Source: Microcoleus sp. bin48.metabat.b7b8b9.023 (GTDB taxonomy: Bacteria > Cyanobacteriota > Cyanobacteriia > Cyanobacteriales > Microcoleaceae). Taken from it: DNA of 64,000 nucleotides. Shown piece by piece: positions 26,436 through 35,292 of the stretch. Made by a program: the position numbers and the translations under genes. Position 1 is the first letter of the stretch. Each line of letters opens with the position of its first letter. The stretch is from positions 62,001 to 126,000 of the forward strand of contig NZ_JAAFKG010000009.1 in assembly GCF_013299185.1 (NCBI RefSeq). The letters run 5' to 3'. The notes under the pieces were generated by a model. The model did no database searches and was not told the DNA's origin. It was given only the letters and a program-made list of their open reading frames with translations.

Positions 26436-27725
26436 CTAAATGATAGTTCCATCAGGAATCGTGGCGTTTTTCAGGACTACGACAATGCCGCTGCGGATGT
26501 AAAAACCTTGGTTTTCGCGGTTGGCTTCTTCCACTCGGTCTTTATTAATGATTTGAACGTTCCGGCCGATGCGGGCATTTTTGTCCACAATCGCGCGGCG
26601 AATTGTAGTATCTGCACCGATACCGAGGGCGACACCACCGTGGTCTAAACTCGAATGCCGTTCCGCGTCGGGTTCGTAGAAGTCAGCACCCATAAGCAGG
26701 CTATCTTGAATCGTACATCCAGCTTCAATGCGCGCTCGAACTCCCAACACAGAATGGTCAATGCGGCACTGTTTGAGAATGCAGCCTTCAGCAATAATTG
26801 ATTCCGTCACGTGAGTATCTAAAAGCTTAGTCGGCGGCAAGAAACGCGGGCGAGTATAAATCGGCGCATTTTCATCGTAGAAACTGAAAGGAGGCTTAGG
26901 CTGTTTTGTCAGCGCCAAGTTAGCATCATAAAAAGCCTCAATGGTTCCGATATCTTCCCAATAATCGTCAAACAAATAAGCTTGAACGTTGTGGTCTTTT
27001 GAAGAATTCGGAATAATCTCTTTACCAAAATCAGTTTGGTTGGGAGATTCTTTCAGGAGTTTAATCAGAACTTCTTTTTTGAAGACGTAAATCCCCATCG
27101 AAGCAATGTAAGGACTTTCCTGAGCCTGCTGCGGTGTCAGTCCCAGTTTAGTAGTATCCACCTGCATTTGTTTGAGCGCATCGCCTTTTGGCTTTTCGCT
27201 GAAAGAAATAATGCGGCCGTTGTCGTCGATTTTCATCAAACCAAAATCCGAGGCCCGCTTCTCGTCCATCGGCAAAACGGAGAGGGTGATATCGGCATTG
27301 GTTTCGCGGTGTCTATCGACAAACTTCTGGTAGTCCATGCGGTAGAGGTGGTCGCCTGACAGAATCAAGTATTCGTCAACGTCCCACTGTTCTAGCAGCG
27401 AAAGATATTGGCGAACTGCATCCGCTGTCCCTTGAAACCAGTTGGGGTTTTCCTGAGTTTGCTGGGCGGCGAGTACCTCGACAAATCCCTCGGTGAAGCC
27501 AGAAAACTGGTAAGTGCGAGAGATGTGGCGGTTGAGGGATGCCGAGTTGAATTGGGTGAGGACGTAAATTTTGACTATTTGCGAGTTGATGCAGTTGCTC
27601 ACAGGAATATCGATGAGGCGATATTTACCTGCGAGGGGAACTGCGGGTTTGGCTCGCAGTTTGGTTAGGGGGTAAAGGCGGGTGCCTACACCGCCACCGA
27701 GGATGATGGCTAAGACTTTTTTCAA
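26436..27725 (-). CDS. glgC: Glucose-1-phosphate adenylyltransferase (ADP-glucose pyrophosphorylase)
   Basis: A 429-residue enzyme making ADP-glucose from glucose-1-phosphate and ATP, the committed step of cyanobacterial glycogen synthesis. The N-terminal nucleotidyltransferase domain carries [20 protein letters not shown] and the pyrophosphorylase core [28 protein letters not shown] holds the glucose-1-phosphate contacts. The C-terminal left-handed beta-helix (about 300-429) ends with [18 protein letters not shown], where the 3-phosphoglycerate activator Lys of cyanobacterial and plant enzymes lies. Length is standard. It has no operon partner here. Confidence 0.97.
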   Translation of the reverse strand: MKKVLAIILGGGVGTRLYPLTKLRAKPAVPLAGKYRLIDIPVSNCINSQIVKIYVLTQFNSASLNRHISRTYQFSGFTEGFVEVLAAQQTQENPNWFQGTADAVRQYLSLLEQWDVDEYLILSGDHLYRMDYQKFVDRHRETNADITLSVLPMDEKRASDFGLMKIDDNGRIISFSEKPKGDALKQMQVDTTKLGLTPQQAQESPYIASMGIYVFKKEVLIKLLKESPNQTDFGKEIIPNSSKDHNVQAYLFDDYWEDIGTIEAFYDANLALTKQPKPPFSFYDENAPIYTRPRFLPPTKLLDTHVTESIIAEGCILKQCRIDHSVLGVRARIEAGCTIQDSLLMGADFYEPDAERHSSLDHGGVALGIGADTTIRRAIVDKNARIGRNVQIINKDRVEEANRENQGFYIRSGIVVVLKNATIPDGTII

Positions 27726-28184
27726 GGAACTTTCTCCCTAGGGTCGATTAACTCTCCAAGTCCAGTGTCGGATGGTGAGGGCTTCTTGACAAGGGGGGGA
27801 GCGAGGAAGTTTTGAGTTTTGAGTTTTGAGCGATCGAGTTATGAGTTAAAATACCCAGGAATAAATTATGGGGAGGTAAACTACCCCTAAAGCTGGTTTC
27901 GCCATCCGCGGGTTCGCTTTCTTCAATTCTTCAATTTTTCAAATCTCAAATCGATTGACGGTAATTTTTGGTGGTATTGCCAATGAATGAAGAGCAAACA
28001 TATCTGATGAGTTAGTCGCTCGGTATTTACCGTACCAGAAATAGGTAAAGTAGATCGTGGAATAGTTTCAGTTAATGCGTATGGAATATATGAAAATATA
28101 ACTTTCCCATTAATTTTTCAATTATTTAAACTTTTATTCTTCTGATTAATCTGGGCTTATTTCTTACTTTTTCAATCCGGATAG
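27726..28184. other. Intergenic region between glgC and the pap-like operon
   Basis: This 459-base AT-rich region contains a GAGTTTT heptamer-like run at 27812-27832. No open frame, tRNA or strong hairpin was recognised. Confidence 0.5.
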
Positions 28185-29060
28185 TCACAGAAGAGGGGTA
28201 GGTTTGAGTAGGTTTTTAGAAGCGCTGGCAATCACCTCTTCAGAAAACTTGGCCAGGTCTGTACCTCGCATGAAATCGGTCAATAGGGCAACTGTTGAGT
28301 AAGAATCGATATTGGCTGCACCATTGTTTGTGAGAATGTCGTCGTAATGCACGGTTCTAAAGTCAAGACTGAAGCGCGTTGACCCCGATGTATTCGGAAC
28401 AGCAGAGTGCATCTGTGCCCCTGAAAAGAGAATTACTCCCCCTGCCGGACAGACGATCCGAATTTCCGGCTCAATTTCGATCTGTTGTTCTGGATGCGGA
28501 AATTCAGCCTCCCGAAAGTTGTTTTTATAATCTTGTTCTTGATTAAAGCTACGAGAGTCATTGTTGACTGGCTGCTTCCAGTACAAGGGATGGAATGCCA
28601 ATGCACTTTCAGATTCAAATTCGGAGATGGGTATCCACCAGTTGATTAAGCACTGAGGTGCAGCATACCAAGTATCTCGATGCGGATCGTGAAACATTCC
28701 TTCATTGTTCGGCAAATAGCCTCGGGCAGGTACGATTCGTAACTGTGGTAAATCAAAATAAGTCTTGCTTAAGTCACACTCAAACTCTTGCAGCAGCGAC
28801 TGAACCAGTTGCTTGGTTTGAGGGTGATTCATAATCTGGTGTTTGAGGGAAGATTCAGCAGCCAAAAATTTCTCAACTGGCAAACCGTCCTCTATTACTG
28901 AAGGTATCGGTGAACCGAAAGTTGCTTCGAGCAGATCGCAGACCAATTGGTGGAGTGCGATCACACTTGGACAAGCAGAAAAGACAAAAAGTTGACCATT
29001 ATAAAGACGCTGCCGTCTTACATCGTCTTTAACGCTAGAATCAAAGTAAATAGTATTCAT
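28185..29060 (-). CDS. 2-oxoglutarate/Fe(II) oxygenase-like protein of the pap-like operon
   Basis: A 291-residue protein with a non-heme iron facial triad: His and Asp in EGMFHDPHRDTWYAAP (HRD near residue 127) and the distal His in SGAQMHSAVPNTSGSTRFSL, where the following Arg would hold 2-oxoglutarate. The double-stranded beta-helix spacing resembles phytanoyl-CoA-type hydroxylases and halogenase-like enzymes; Asp in the HxD position argues for hydroxylation or desaturation rather than halogenation. It is the last gene of a four-gene minus-strand operon, 26 bases after the methyltransferase gene, so it should act on a late intermediate from aminodeoxychorismate. I do not know a characterised close relative. 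Confidence 0.75.
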   Translation of the reverse strand: MNTIYFDSSVKDDVRRQRLYNGQLFVFSACPSVIALHQLVCDLLEATFGSPIPSVIEDGLPVEKFLAAESSLKHQIMNHPQTKQLVQSLLQEFECDLSKTYFDLPQLRIVPARGYLPNNEGMFHDPHRDTWYAAPQCLINWWIPISEFESESALAFHPLYWKQPVNNDSRSFNQEQDYKNNFREAEFPHPEQQIEIEPEIRIVCPAGGVILFSGAQMHSAVPNTSGSTRFSLDFRTVHYDDILTNNGAANIDSYSTVALLTDFMRGTDLAKFSEEVIASASKNLLKPTPLL

Positions 29061-29086
29061 TGACCTAATATCTGGGCATAACTGAA

Positions 29087-29884
29087 TTATTCGTTGAGAC
29101 TCTTGAACTGTTTGATTCCGGCAACTGCGTACCAGTTACGAGTAAATAAGAACTCATCGACACTTGCTTGTTGACAAAGCTCTGAAAACCATCGTTCTGC
29201 TCGATCAGAGGGAAACCCTGCTTCCACAATCCAGTTGCGAATTCGCTCAAAGAAAGGTTTGTCAAAGTCGCGATCGATGCGAACACGGGCATCAACTGTG
29301 ATGTCAGTCAGTCCTAAATGCTTAAACATACTGGGTAATTTTCGACCCATCCAACCATCGCTCCAGTAATCGGCGGCAGCATTGAGAACACTGCGGGTGA
29401 GTTGCTTGTCACCGGGATAAAGCACCGCCGTTTCAAAATCTTGATCTAAAACTGCGATCGTTCCACCTATCTTAGTGACTCGCACCATTTCTTTTAAGAT
29501 GTCTGCCGCCCTTGGTACATGAGCAAGCACAGCCGCAACATAAACGAGATCGAAAGTTTCATCTGGATAAGGCAGGTGAGTCGCATCTGCCGCCTCAAAT
29601 TGATAGGATGGAAACCGCTGGCTGGCATTGGTAATCAAATACTGATTGAGATCGACTCCATAAAAAGATGGGGTGACGATCGCCTTCAATGTGCGATCGC
29701 AAACCTCTAAGAGATGACCTGTTCCACAACCCACATCCAGAATTTTGGTTGGTGTTGAATCTTTCAGGATTGTTTGAAAAAACCAACTGATAATATCTGA
29801 GTAGTATGTATCCAACCGATCGAGCAAAACTTTCTCGGCGGCAATCTCTTGAGCAGGGTCGTGATTTCTAGCATCCAGAACCAT
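29087..29884 (-). CDS. SAM-dependent class I methyltransferase of the pap-like operon
   Basis: A 265-residue protein with a Rossmann methyltransferase fold: motif I ILDVGCGTGHLLEVC (about residues 49-63), the acidic strand end YGVDLNQY, motif II FEAADATHLPYPDETFDLVY and the post-motif VTKIGGTIAVLDQDFE. No sequence cue fixes the acceptor (N, O or C). In pristinamycin-type pathways a methyltransferase (PapM) N-methylates 4-aminophenylalanine, so N-methylation of an arylamine or amino-cyclohexadiene is a reasonable inference. AAGGAG lies ahead of the ATG. It is 20 bases after the mutase gene. Confidence 0.82.
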   Translation of the reverse strand: MVLDARNHDPAQEIAAEKVLLDRLDTYYSDIISWFFQTILKDSTPTKILDVGCGTGHLLEVCDRTLKAIVTPSFYGVDLNQYLITNASQRFPSYQFEAADATHLPYPDETFDLVYVAAVLAHVPRAADILKEMVRVTKIGGTIAVLDQDFETAVLYPGDKQLTRSVLNAAADYWSDGWMGRKLPSMFKHLGLTDITVDARVRIDRDFDKPFFERIRNWIVEAGFPSDRAERWFSELCQQASVDEFLFTRNWYAVAGIKQFKSLNE

Positions 29885-29904
29885 AAAATTTTAATCTCCT
29901 TGAA

Positions 29905-30183
29905 TCAATTTTTTTCAATAATTTCATCTTCCATCCGACAGCTTTCTTGAATGATTAAACTGTACAAATGAAGCATGAAATCAGGGGTAATCCCCTGTTC
30001 TATACCTAGCTCCTGACGGCGCTTCTTCACTTCTTCTACTCGTCCCGGTTGCATCATGGGAATCCCCTCTGCTTTTTTGAAATGAGCAACCTGTCTACAC
30101 ACTTCAAATCGTTTACCTAACACTTCAATAATCTGAGCATCTAAGGCATCAATTTCTTGTCTAAACTGTTCGAGCTGATTCAT
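29905..30183 (-). CDS. Chorismate mutase-family protein, PapB/CmlD-type (4-amino-4-deoxychorismate mutase)
   Basis: A 92-residue all-helical AroQ-fold mutase with LDAQIIEVLGKRFEVCRQVA, HFKKAEGIPMMQPGRVEEVK and a C-terminal SLIIQESCRMEDEI. The combination PMMQPxR with a terminal CRxED is what I recall from 4-amino-4-deoxychorismate mutases (PapB of pristinamycin, CmlD of chloramphenicol clusters); ordinary chorismate mutases usually lack the CRxED end. With an aminodeoxychorismate synthase directly upstream, the likely reaction is aminodeoxychorismate to 4-amino-4-deoxyprephenate. AGAGGTAA precedes the ATG. The residue-based call is from memory. Confidence 0.78.
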   Translation of the reverse strand: MNQLEQFRQEIDALDAQIIEVLGKRFEVCRQVAHFKKAEGIPMMQPGRVEEVKKRRQELGIEQGITPDFMLHLYSLIIQESCRMEDEIIEKN

Positions 30184-30295
30184 GGCTGAATTTTACCTCT
30201 AATACACAAACTATACCAGACAAATCTCCATCCTTTTTTAAGCCCCTGATTTACTCAGTTAATTTTTCATAACCATCCGTAGTTGTTGTTTCTAA

Positions 30296-32413
30296 TCACA
30301 GAATGTGATATGTGTCTGGTTCAGATGTTCCGTGCATTGTCAGAACCAGAGCGTCGATTAAGGCTTTGGCTTTAAGCAGCGTTTCCTGAAACTCCATCTC
30401 AGGATCGGAAAGCGCTATAATTCCGCCACCGATACCAATCGAGGTTCGATCGGGTGTCAAAACAGCAGTCCGAATCACAATATTCAAATCGGCTGAACCA
30501 TTCAAGCCCAAAAAGCCGATCGCCCCGGAATAAACTCCCCGCGCCTCTTGTTCCAGGCGATCGATAATTTGCATAGTGCGGATTTTGGGGGCACCAGTCA
30601 TCGATCCTCCCGGAAATGAAGCCCGCACGCAATCCACCGCTTGTAGATTTGAACGTAACCGCCCGCGTATCGTTGTCACCAACTGATGTACTGTTGCATA
30701 GGTTTCCACATCCATTAACTTCGGTACCTGAACGCTACCCACTTCACAGACTCGTCCCAAATCATTGCGTAACAGATCCACAATCATCAGATTTTCAGCC
30801 CGGTCTTTTTCGCTGTTGCGTAGCTGCTCTCGGAGGATAAAATCTGCTTCAGGGGTTTCTCCTCGGTGTAGCGTTCCCTTAATGGGCTTAGTTTCTACCC
30901 AACCTTGGCGATCGATCCGCAAAAACCGTTCTGGAGATGAACAGGCGATCGCTATCTCACCAAAGCGCAAAAATGCAGAGTAAGGAGCAGGATTGATTTT
31001 ACGTAATGTCCGATAGAACGTCAATGGGTCGGGGATCGCATCGGTGTGAAGCTGATTCGTCAGGCAAACTTGATAGGTTTCCCCTTCGTGAATTTCGTCC
31101 AAGCACTGGTGGATATCTTGGATGTAATTTTGGTAAGTGCGACTCAAACGGAACTTGACTGGCTGAGAATTTCCCTGGGGTACAAGGGTTGCCAGAGGCG
31201 CAAGGGTTTCGAGTTGTTGTTGGATAGTATCAAACCAAGTTTCTACCTGTTCTGTTTGTCCTTTTTTGATTAATTGGAGCAAATAAAGACACTGTTCTTG
31301 GTGATCGATGGCAATGATGCGATCGGCAAGTAAGAAAATTGCATCAGGTAATGGTGAAGAATGCACCAATGACGATCCCGACTCTGCCTTGAGTTCATAG
31401 CCAAAATAGCCAACAAATCCACAATTAAAATCAAACGGTAAACCATCAGCTTGGCAACTTCGGAGGTCAATTTCTCGTTTGAGATACTCGAAAATACTTT
31501 CTCTGCGATGGGTCACCCGATCTGACTGTGTGATAATAAGTTCTTGGGTTAGAGTATGGTATCGCACCAATAGACTGTTTACCCCGCTTCCGTCACCCAT
31601 AAACGAGAAGCGAGATAGACCAAGTTCCACACGGCTGCTATCTAGCCAAAAAGCGTTCGGTGCATCCTCAAACAACTGTACAAATATTTGTTCTGTATTT
31701 GGGCAAATATCCAACTTCCGCGTATACAATTCAAACTGCTGAGACTCTTCTTGGTAGGAGTCATCTATAGCAGGAGCAACAGATCCATATCCTGTCCAAT
31801 ACTGTTTTACTGAACTTCTTGATGACTTCTCAGTAAATTGCAGCGTAATCTCTCTAAAGTTTTCTATTAATCTTTGTCCATATTCTGTACAGATAGACTC
31901 TGGGTGAAACTGCACCCCCCAAAAAGGTAGATGCCGATGACGCAATCCCATCACCAGTCCTTCTTCAGTCCAAGCAATTTTTTCTAGGCACTCAGGTAGT
32001 TCATCAGCAACTAACAGGGAGTTATAGCGCACCACAGAAAATTGACTGGGAATGCCTTGGAATAATTCCGAATCATTGTGATAAATTTTACTGAGTCTAC
32101 CGTGTCGAACTTCCGGTGCATGAATCACTTTTCCACCATGTAGGTAGCCAAGTCCTTGATGCCCCAGACAAACTCCCAGCAAGGGCACATCCACTTTCTC
32201 AATTATCTGTCGGCAGACTCCAAAATCTTCTGACCTTTCTGGACGACCGGGACCTGGAGAAATTACAATATTGTCGAATGCAATTTCTTTGACTTCATCC
32301 CAGTTAAGCCGATCGTTACGAATTACCAGAGGCAGCTCCCCATTTACCTCAGCAATCATCTGGTACAGATTAAAGGTATAAGAGTCATAGTTGTCAATAA
32401 TTAAGGTTCGCAT
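30296..32413 (-). CDS. Aminodeoxychorismate synthase, fused PabA-PabB (PapA-type)
   Basis: A 705-residue bifunctional enzyme. Residues 1-195 are a class I glutamine amidotransferase with the catalytic Cys in GVCLGHQGLGY and the His-Glu pair in FHPESICTEYG. Residues about 230-700 are a chorismate-binding PabB/TrpE domain. The motif KPIKGTLHRG near residue 511 has the Lys diagnostic of aminodeoxychorismate synthase; anthranilate synthase has Ala there. RAENLMIVDLLRNDLGRVC, SFPGGSMTGAPKIRTM and GAIGFLGLNGSADLNIVIRT complete the active site. The product could feed folate, but the fused form in operon with a PapB-type mutase, a methyltransferase and an oxygenase points to a specialised metabolite. 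Confidence 0.9.
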   Translation of the reverse strand: MRTLIIDNYDSYTFNLYQMIAEVNGELPLVIRNDRLNWDEVKEIAFDNIVISPGPGRPERSEDFGVCRQIIEKVDVPLLGVCLGHQGLGYLHGGKVIHAPEVRHGRLSKIYHNDSELFQGIPSQFSVVRYNSLLVADELPECLEKIAWTEEGLVMGLRHRHLPFWGVQFHPESICTEYGQRLIENFREITLQFTEKSSRSSVKQYWTGYGSVAPAIDDSYQEESQQFELYTRKLDICPNTEQIFVQLFEDAPNAFWLDSSRVELGLSRFSFMGDGSGVNSLLVRYHTLTQELIITQSDRVTHRRESIFEYLKREIDLRSCQADGLPFDFNCGFVGYFGYELKAESGSSLVHSSPLPDAIFLLADRIIAIDHQEQCLYLLQLIKKGQTEQVETWFDTIQQQLETLAPLATLVPQGNSQPVKFRLSRTYQNYIQDIHQCLDEIHEGETYQVCLTNQLHTDAIPDPLTFYRTLRKINPAPYSAFLRFGEIAIACSSPERFLRIDRQGWVETKPIKGTLHRGETPEADFILREQLRNSEKDRAENLMIVDLLRNDLGRVCEVGSVQVPKLMDVETYATVHQLVTTIRGRLRSNLQAVDCVRASFPGGSMTGAPKIRTMQIIDRLEQEARGVYSGAIGFLGLNGSADLNIVIRTAVLTPDRTSIGIGGGIIALSDPEMEFQETLLKAKALIDALVLTMHGTSEPDTYHIL

Positions 32414-32788
32414 CTAGCCTTTCTCAAAAAGAGGAGGTACAATTATAGTTGTGAGTCGATCATTAATAGTTGTGAGTCGAGAGGCTGAGTCAGGGTCGAT
32501 CGTCGCTTTCACTTGATCGGCTGCTGCGGCTGAGTCGGGGTCGATCGTCGCTTTCACTCGATCGGCTGCTGCGAGCGCGACCTTTAATTAGAGCTGCATT
32601 ACCTTTTGGGTTCTATATTGCTCACTCCGTTTTTGTCAGTTACATGATACATCATCTATCTGAGAAAGGCTATATTTTACGATTTTTTGATCGACAAAAC
32701 TCGATCGAGTGTATATTCTCTACCAAAAGCTAGATCTCCTAGAAACATCTGCTAATGTAGCCTAAGCCGTAAAAGACAGGAAAATTGT
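32414..32788. repeat. Intergenic region with a 45-base tandem repeat
   Basis: GGCTGAGTCAGGGTCGATCG then TCGCTTTCACTTGATCGGCTG starts at 32483 and repeats at 32528 with two changes; a partial third unit fades out near 32575. A shorter GTTGTGAGTCGA repeat precedes it (32449-32480). The gap separates divergent genes, so both promoters must lie here, but none was clear. Confidence 0.75.
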
Positions 32789-34255
32789 ATGCAAATCCAA
32801 ACGCCGGACTGGGTTAAACACGCGGTATTCTACCAAATATTCCCCGATCGCTTCGCTAAAAGCAAACAGCCGCGCAAACGCCTGCTGCAAAACTTCATGT
32901 GGGAAGAATGGCACGAAATCCCCACCCTCCAAGGGTACAAAGGCGGCGACTTGTGGGGCGTGATGGAAGAGCTAGACTACCTGCAAGACTTAGGCATAAA
33001 CGCAATTTATTTCACCCCGATATTTCAGTCTGCCTGCAATCACCGCTACCACACCCACGACTACTATCAAGTCGATCCGATGTTGGGTGGCAATCCAGCG
33101 TTTAAAGAGCTTCTAGACGCCGCCCACGATCGCAACATCAAAATCGTCCTCGACGGCGTATTCAACCACGCCAGCCGCGGCTTTTTCTTCTTCCACGATA
33201 TCCTCGAAAACGGCCCCCATTCTCCTTGGGTAGATTGGTTTAAAATAGAAGGCTGGCCGCTATCTGCCTACGACGGTAATTTTCCTGCTAATTACGCAGG
33301 TTGGGATGGCAATCGAGCCTTGCCGGAATTCAATCACGACAATCCAGAAGTACGAGAATACATCATGGAAATTGCCGAATACTGGATTAAATTCGGCATT
33401 GATGGCTGGCGGCTAGATGTTCCTTTTGAAATTAAAACTCCCGGATTTTGGCAAGAATTTCGAGAGCGAGTCAAAGCAATTAATCCCGAAGCTTACATTG
33501 TCGGCGAAGTTTGGGAAGATGCGAGAGAATGGCTCGACGGCAGTCAATTTGACGGAGTGATGAATTATCTGTTTGCGGCGCCGACTATTGCTTTTGCAGC
33601 GGGCGACAGAGTAGATTTAGCTCAAATTGAAGGTCGTTCTTACCATCCCTATCCGCCGCTGTTTGCTAAAGAGTATGGGGACAAAATCCAGCACGTTTTG
33701 GAACTGTACCCGTGGCCGATACAGCTAACTCAACTTAATTTGTTGGCGAGTCACGATACAGCCCGGTTGATCTCAATTGCTGGAGGCGATAAAGCTAGCG
33801 TAGAACTGGCTAATTTGCTGCTGTTAACTTTTCCCGGAGCTCCCAGCATTTACTACGGCGATGAAGTTGGTTTGCCCGGTGCTCTAGATCCTGATTCCCG
33901 CCGCGGTTTTCCCTTAGAAGCTAACTGGGAACTTGAGGTTTTAGATTACCACAAGCAGTTGATAGCTTTGCGGCATAAATACGCTGCCCTCCGCACCGGA
34001 GACTACCAAATTCTATTTGCTGAGGGAACGGTTTACGTTTTTGCCCGAATTTTGGGGGATGAGGAAATAGTTGTTGCTGTCAATGTCGCGACTGAAGAGG
34101 CAAATATTAGTTTTGAAGCAGCTACTTTGAAATCTCCTCACGAGAAATTGCTGTTTGGTAAAGGCGAGTTTGTTTGGAAAGGTGAAGGGAAAACTCGGCA
34201 GTTAGAATTGATGCTGCCGGCGCGATCGGGCTTAATTTTAGGTTCGCACAATTAG
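32789..34255 (+). CDS. GH13 alpha-amylase-family glycoside hydrolase
   Basis: A 488-residue (beta/alpha)8-barrel enzyme of the alpha-amylase superfamily, of neopullulanase/cyclomaltodextrinase-like type. Conserved regions are visible in order: VLDGVFNHASRG, GIDGWRLDVPFE with the nucleophile Asp210, IVGEVWEDAREW with acid/base Glu240, and LLASHDTAR with transition-state Asp323. The start VKHAVFYQIFPDRFA is typical. There is no N-terminal CBM34-like domain and no signal peptide, so it acts in the cytoplasm, probably on maltooligosaccharides or glycogen fragments. The C-terminal all-beta domain (about 400-488) is short but complete. Confidence 0.93.
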   Translation: MQIQTPDWVKHAVFYQIFPDRFAKSKQPRKRLLQNFMWEEWHEIPTLQGYKGGDLWGVMEELDYLQDLGINAIYFTPIFQSACNHRYHTHDYYQVDPMLGGNPAFKELLDAAHDRNIKIVLDGVFNHASRGFFFFHDILENGPHSPWVDWFKIEGWPLSAYDGNFPANYAGWDGNRALPEFNHDNPEVREYIMEIAEYWIKFGIDGWRLDVPFEIKTPGFWQEFRERVKAINPEAYIVGEVWEDAREWLDGSQFDGVMNYLFAAPTIAFAAGDRVDLAQIEGRSYHPYPPLFAKEYGDKIQHVLELYPWPIQLTQLNLLASHDTARLISIAGGDKASVELANLLLLTFPGAPSIYYGDEVGLPGALDPDSRRGFPLEANWELEVLDYHKQLIALRHKYAALRTGDYQILFAEGTVYVFARILGDEEIVVAVNVATEEANISFEAATLKSPHEKLLFGKGEFVWKGEGKTRQLELMLPARSGLILGSHN

Positions 34256-34267
34256 TTTAAGAACATA

Positions 34268-34324
34268 GGTTTGTAGTGAGGACTTTAGTCCTCTGATTGC
34301 GGACTAAAGTCCTCACTACAAACC
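34268..34324. repeat. Palindromic REP-like element (family 1)
   Basis: GGTTTGTAGTGAGGACTTTA with GTCCTC pairs with GCGGACTAAAGTCCTCACTA with CAAACC. It closes the 3' side of the fasciclin pseudogene. Confidence 0.9.
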
Positions 34325-34326
34325 GA

Positions 34327-34644
34327 CAGAATGTGATAGGTAAGAATTTTGTTGAGTTTGGGTATGTTTTCCATCCAAGAGGCAATAGGATTAGGAATTT
34401 TGGTAAAGGGCTCGTCAGTGGGTGGTAATACCAATTTTCTAAAATCGTGCAACACTCGAAGACCCCCCCTAGCCCCCCCTTGCCAAGGGGGGGGACAAGA
34501 ATACTGTTATTTCGTTTAAAATTGGTATAAGACGGTGTAGGGGCCGGGACTTTACAATAAATTTAACAAATCGGCTGCTTCAATAACAGTCACGAGTGTT
34601 CTGAAAGAATCGGCATTGGTGGCAGTCTCGATAATATCAGCCAT
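34327..34644 (-). pseudogene. Fasciclin (FAS1) domain gene, nonsense-mutated, MITE-split and truncated
   Basis: Read on the minus strand from ATG at 34644: MADIIETATNADSFRTLVTV, IEAADLLNLL, then TAA where relatives have Lys, then SPGPYTVL. The frame is interrupted there by a 99-base inverted-repeat element and resumes as PPTDEPFTKIPNPIASWMEN and IPKLNKILTYHIL, both diagnostic of FAS1 adhesion domains. The gene is then cut by a REP-like palindrome. Joining the two sides restores an uninterrupted PYTVLPPTDEP. FAS1 proteins of about 130 residues are common in cyanobacteria and mediate surface adhesion. Confidence 0.85.
34429..34527. mobile_element. MITE with TACCAATTTT terminal inverted repeats
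   Basis: TACCAATTTT at 34429 and AAAATTGGTA ending at 34527 bound 99 bases that contain a CCCCCCTTGCCAAGGGGGG palindrome. The element sits inside the fasciclin reading frame. The repeated TTA (or TA) on both sides is the target duplication, as expected for IS630/Tc1-type elements. It has no coding capacity. Confidence 0.8.
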
Positions 34645-34809
34645 GATGTTTTTCTGGAGTGGAAATAGCAGAAAATTAATCTGGGGCGACGATCATTTTA
34701 GGTATTTAAAAATAGCAGAAAATTGATCGGAAGGCTGATGATTGTTTGACGAACTATAGGTTACTCTAATTGCTGGTGCGGATGGTTGAGTGCGATCGAC
34801 CTTTTTGGC

Positions 34810-35235
34810 TTATCCTGGGGTGACATCCTCGCCTTTGCCCAAAAACTGCTGGAGAATCTCTCCGGGATCTCTGTCCCAGGTATCGATATGTTGGTAAATT
34901 AAGCCCTCTGGATCCAGCTTGTATGTAGAATAGCCGTTGAAGAAGATCCGAGCTTTCCAGGGTACGCGCAGTGTCCCGCGAACAGTCCAAGTTGCCACAA
35001 TAGTATCAGGGGTTGTCTGACTTACGTCGTGCAGGTCGAAGTAAATCTCGGTGAAAAATAGCTGCCCGTGAAATCGCAAAGTCCAAAAGATAATGCGATA
35101 GTTGATTTTTCCTTTAAATTTGTTAACTGGGTCTTGAAAAAAAACATCTTTTGTATAAATGTGGTAGGAAATGTCTTTCTCAAAAAGCGTCGGGAGATCT
35201 GCTTTGAGGATGTCTACTGTTTGTTCTACCTGCAT
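34810..35235 (-). CDS. DUF2358 protein
   Basis: A protein of about 141 residues of the DUF2358 family, found in cyanobacteria and plastids. The core reads TLFEKDISYHIYTKDVFFQD, then GQLFFTEIYFDLHDVSQTTP and TIVATWTVRGTLRVPWKARI. The pattern resembles SnoaL/NTF2-like alpha-beta folds. No function is established to my knowledge. I use ATG 35235; a TTG at 35256, with AAGGTGG in front, would add seven residues and is a fair alternative. The frame stays open further to 35424, but that stretch overlaps the divergent gene and is not protein-like. Confidence 0.8.
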   Translation of the reverse strand: MQVEQTVDILKADLPTLFEKDISYHIYTKDVFFQDPVNKFKGKINYRIIFWTLRFHGQLFFTEIYFDLHDVSQTTPDTIVATWTVRGTLRVPWKARIFFNGYSTYKLDPEGLIYQHIDTWDRDPGEILQQFLGKGEDVTPG

Positions 35236-35292
35236 TTGATATTCGATCGCGCTCAAGCTACCACCTTGTGACACTATTGTGTGTAAGTTTAA

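Noticed and set aside
30296-32413. Anthranilate synthase (tryptophan pathway)
   Set aside because: The diagnostic position reads PIKGT with Lys, as in aminodeoxychorismate synthase, rather than PIAGT; the operon has no trp genes.
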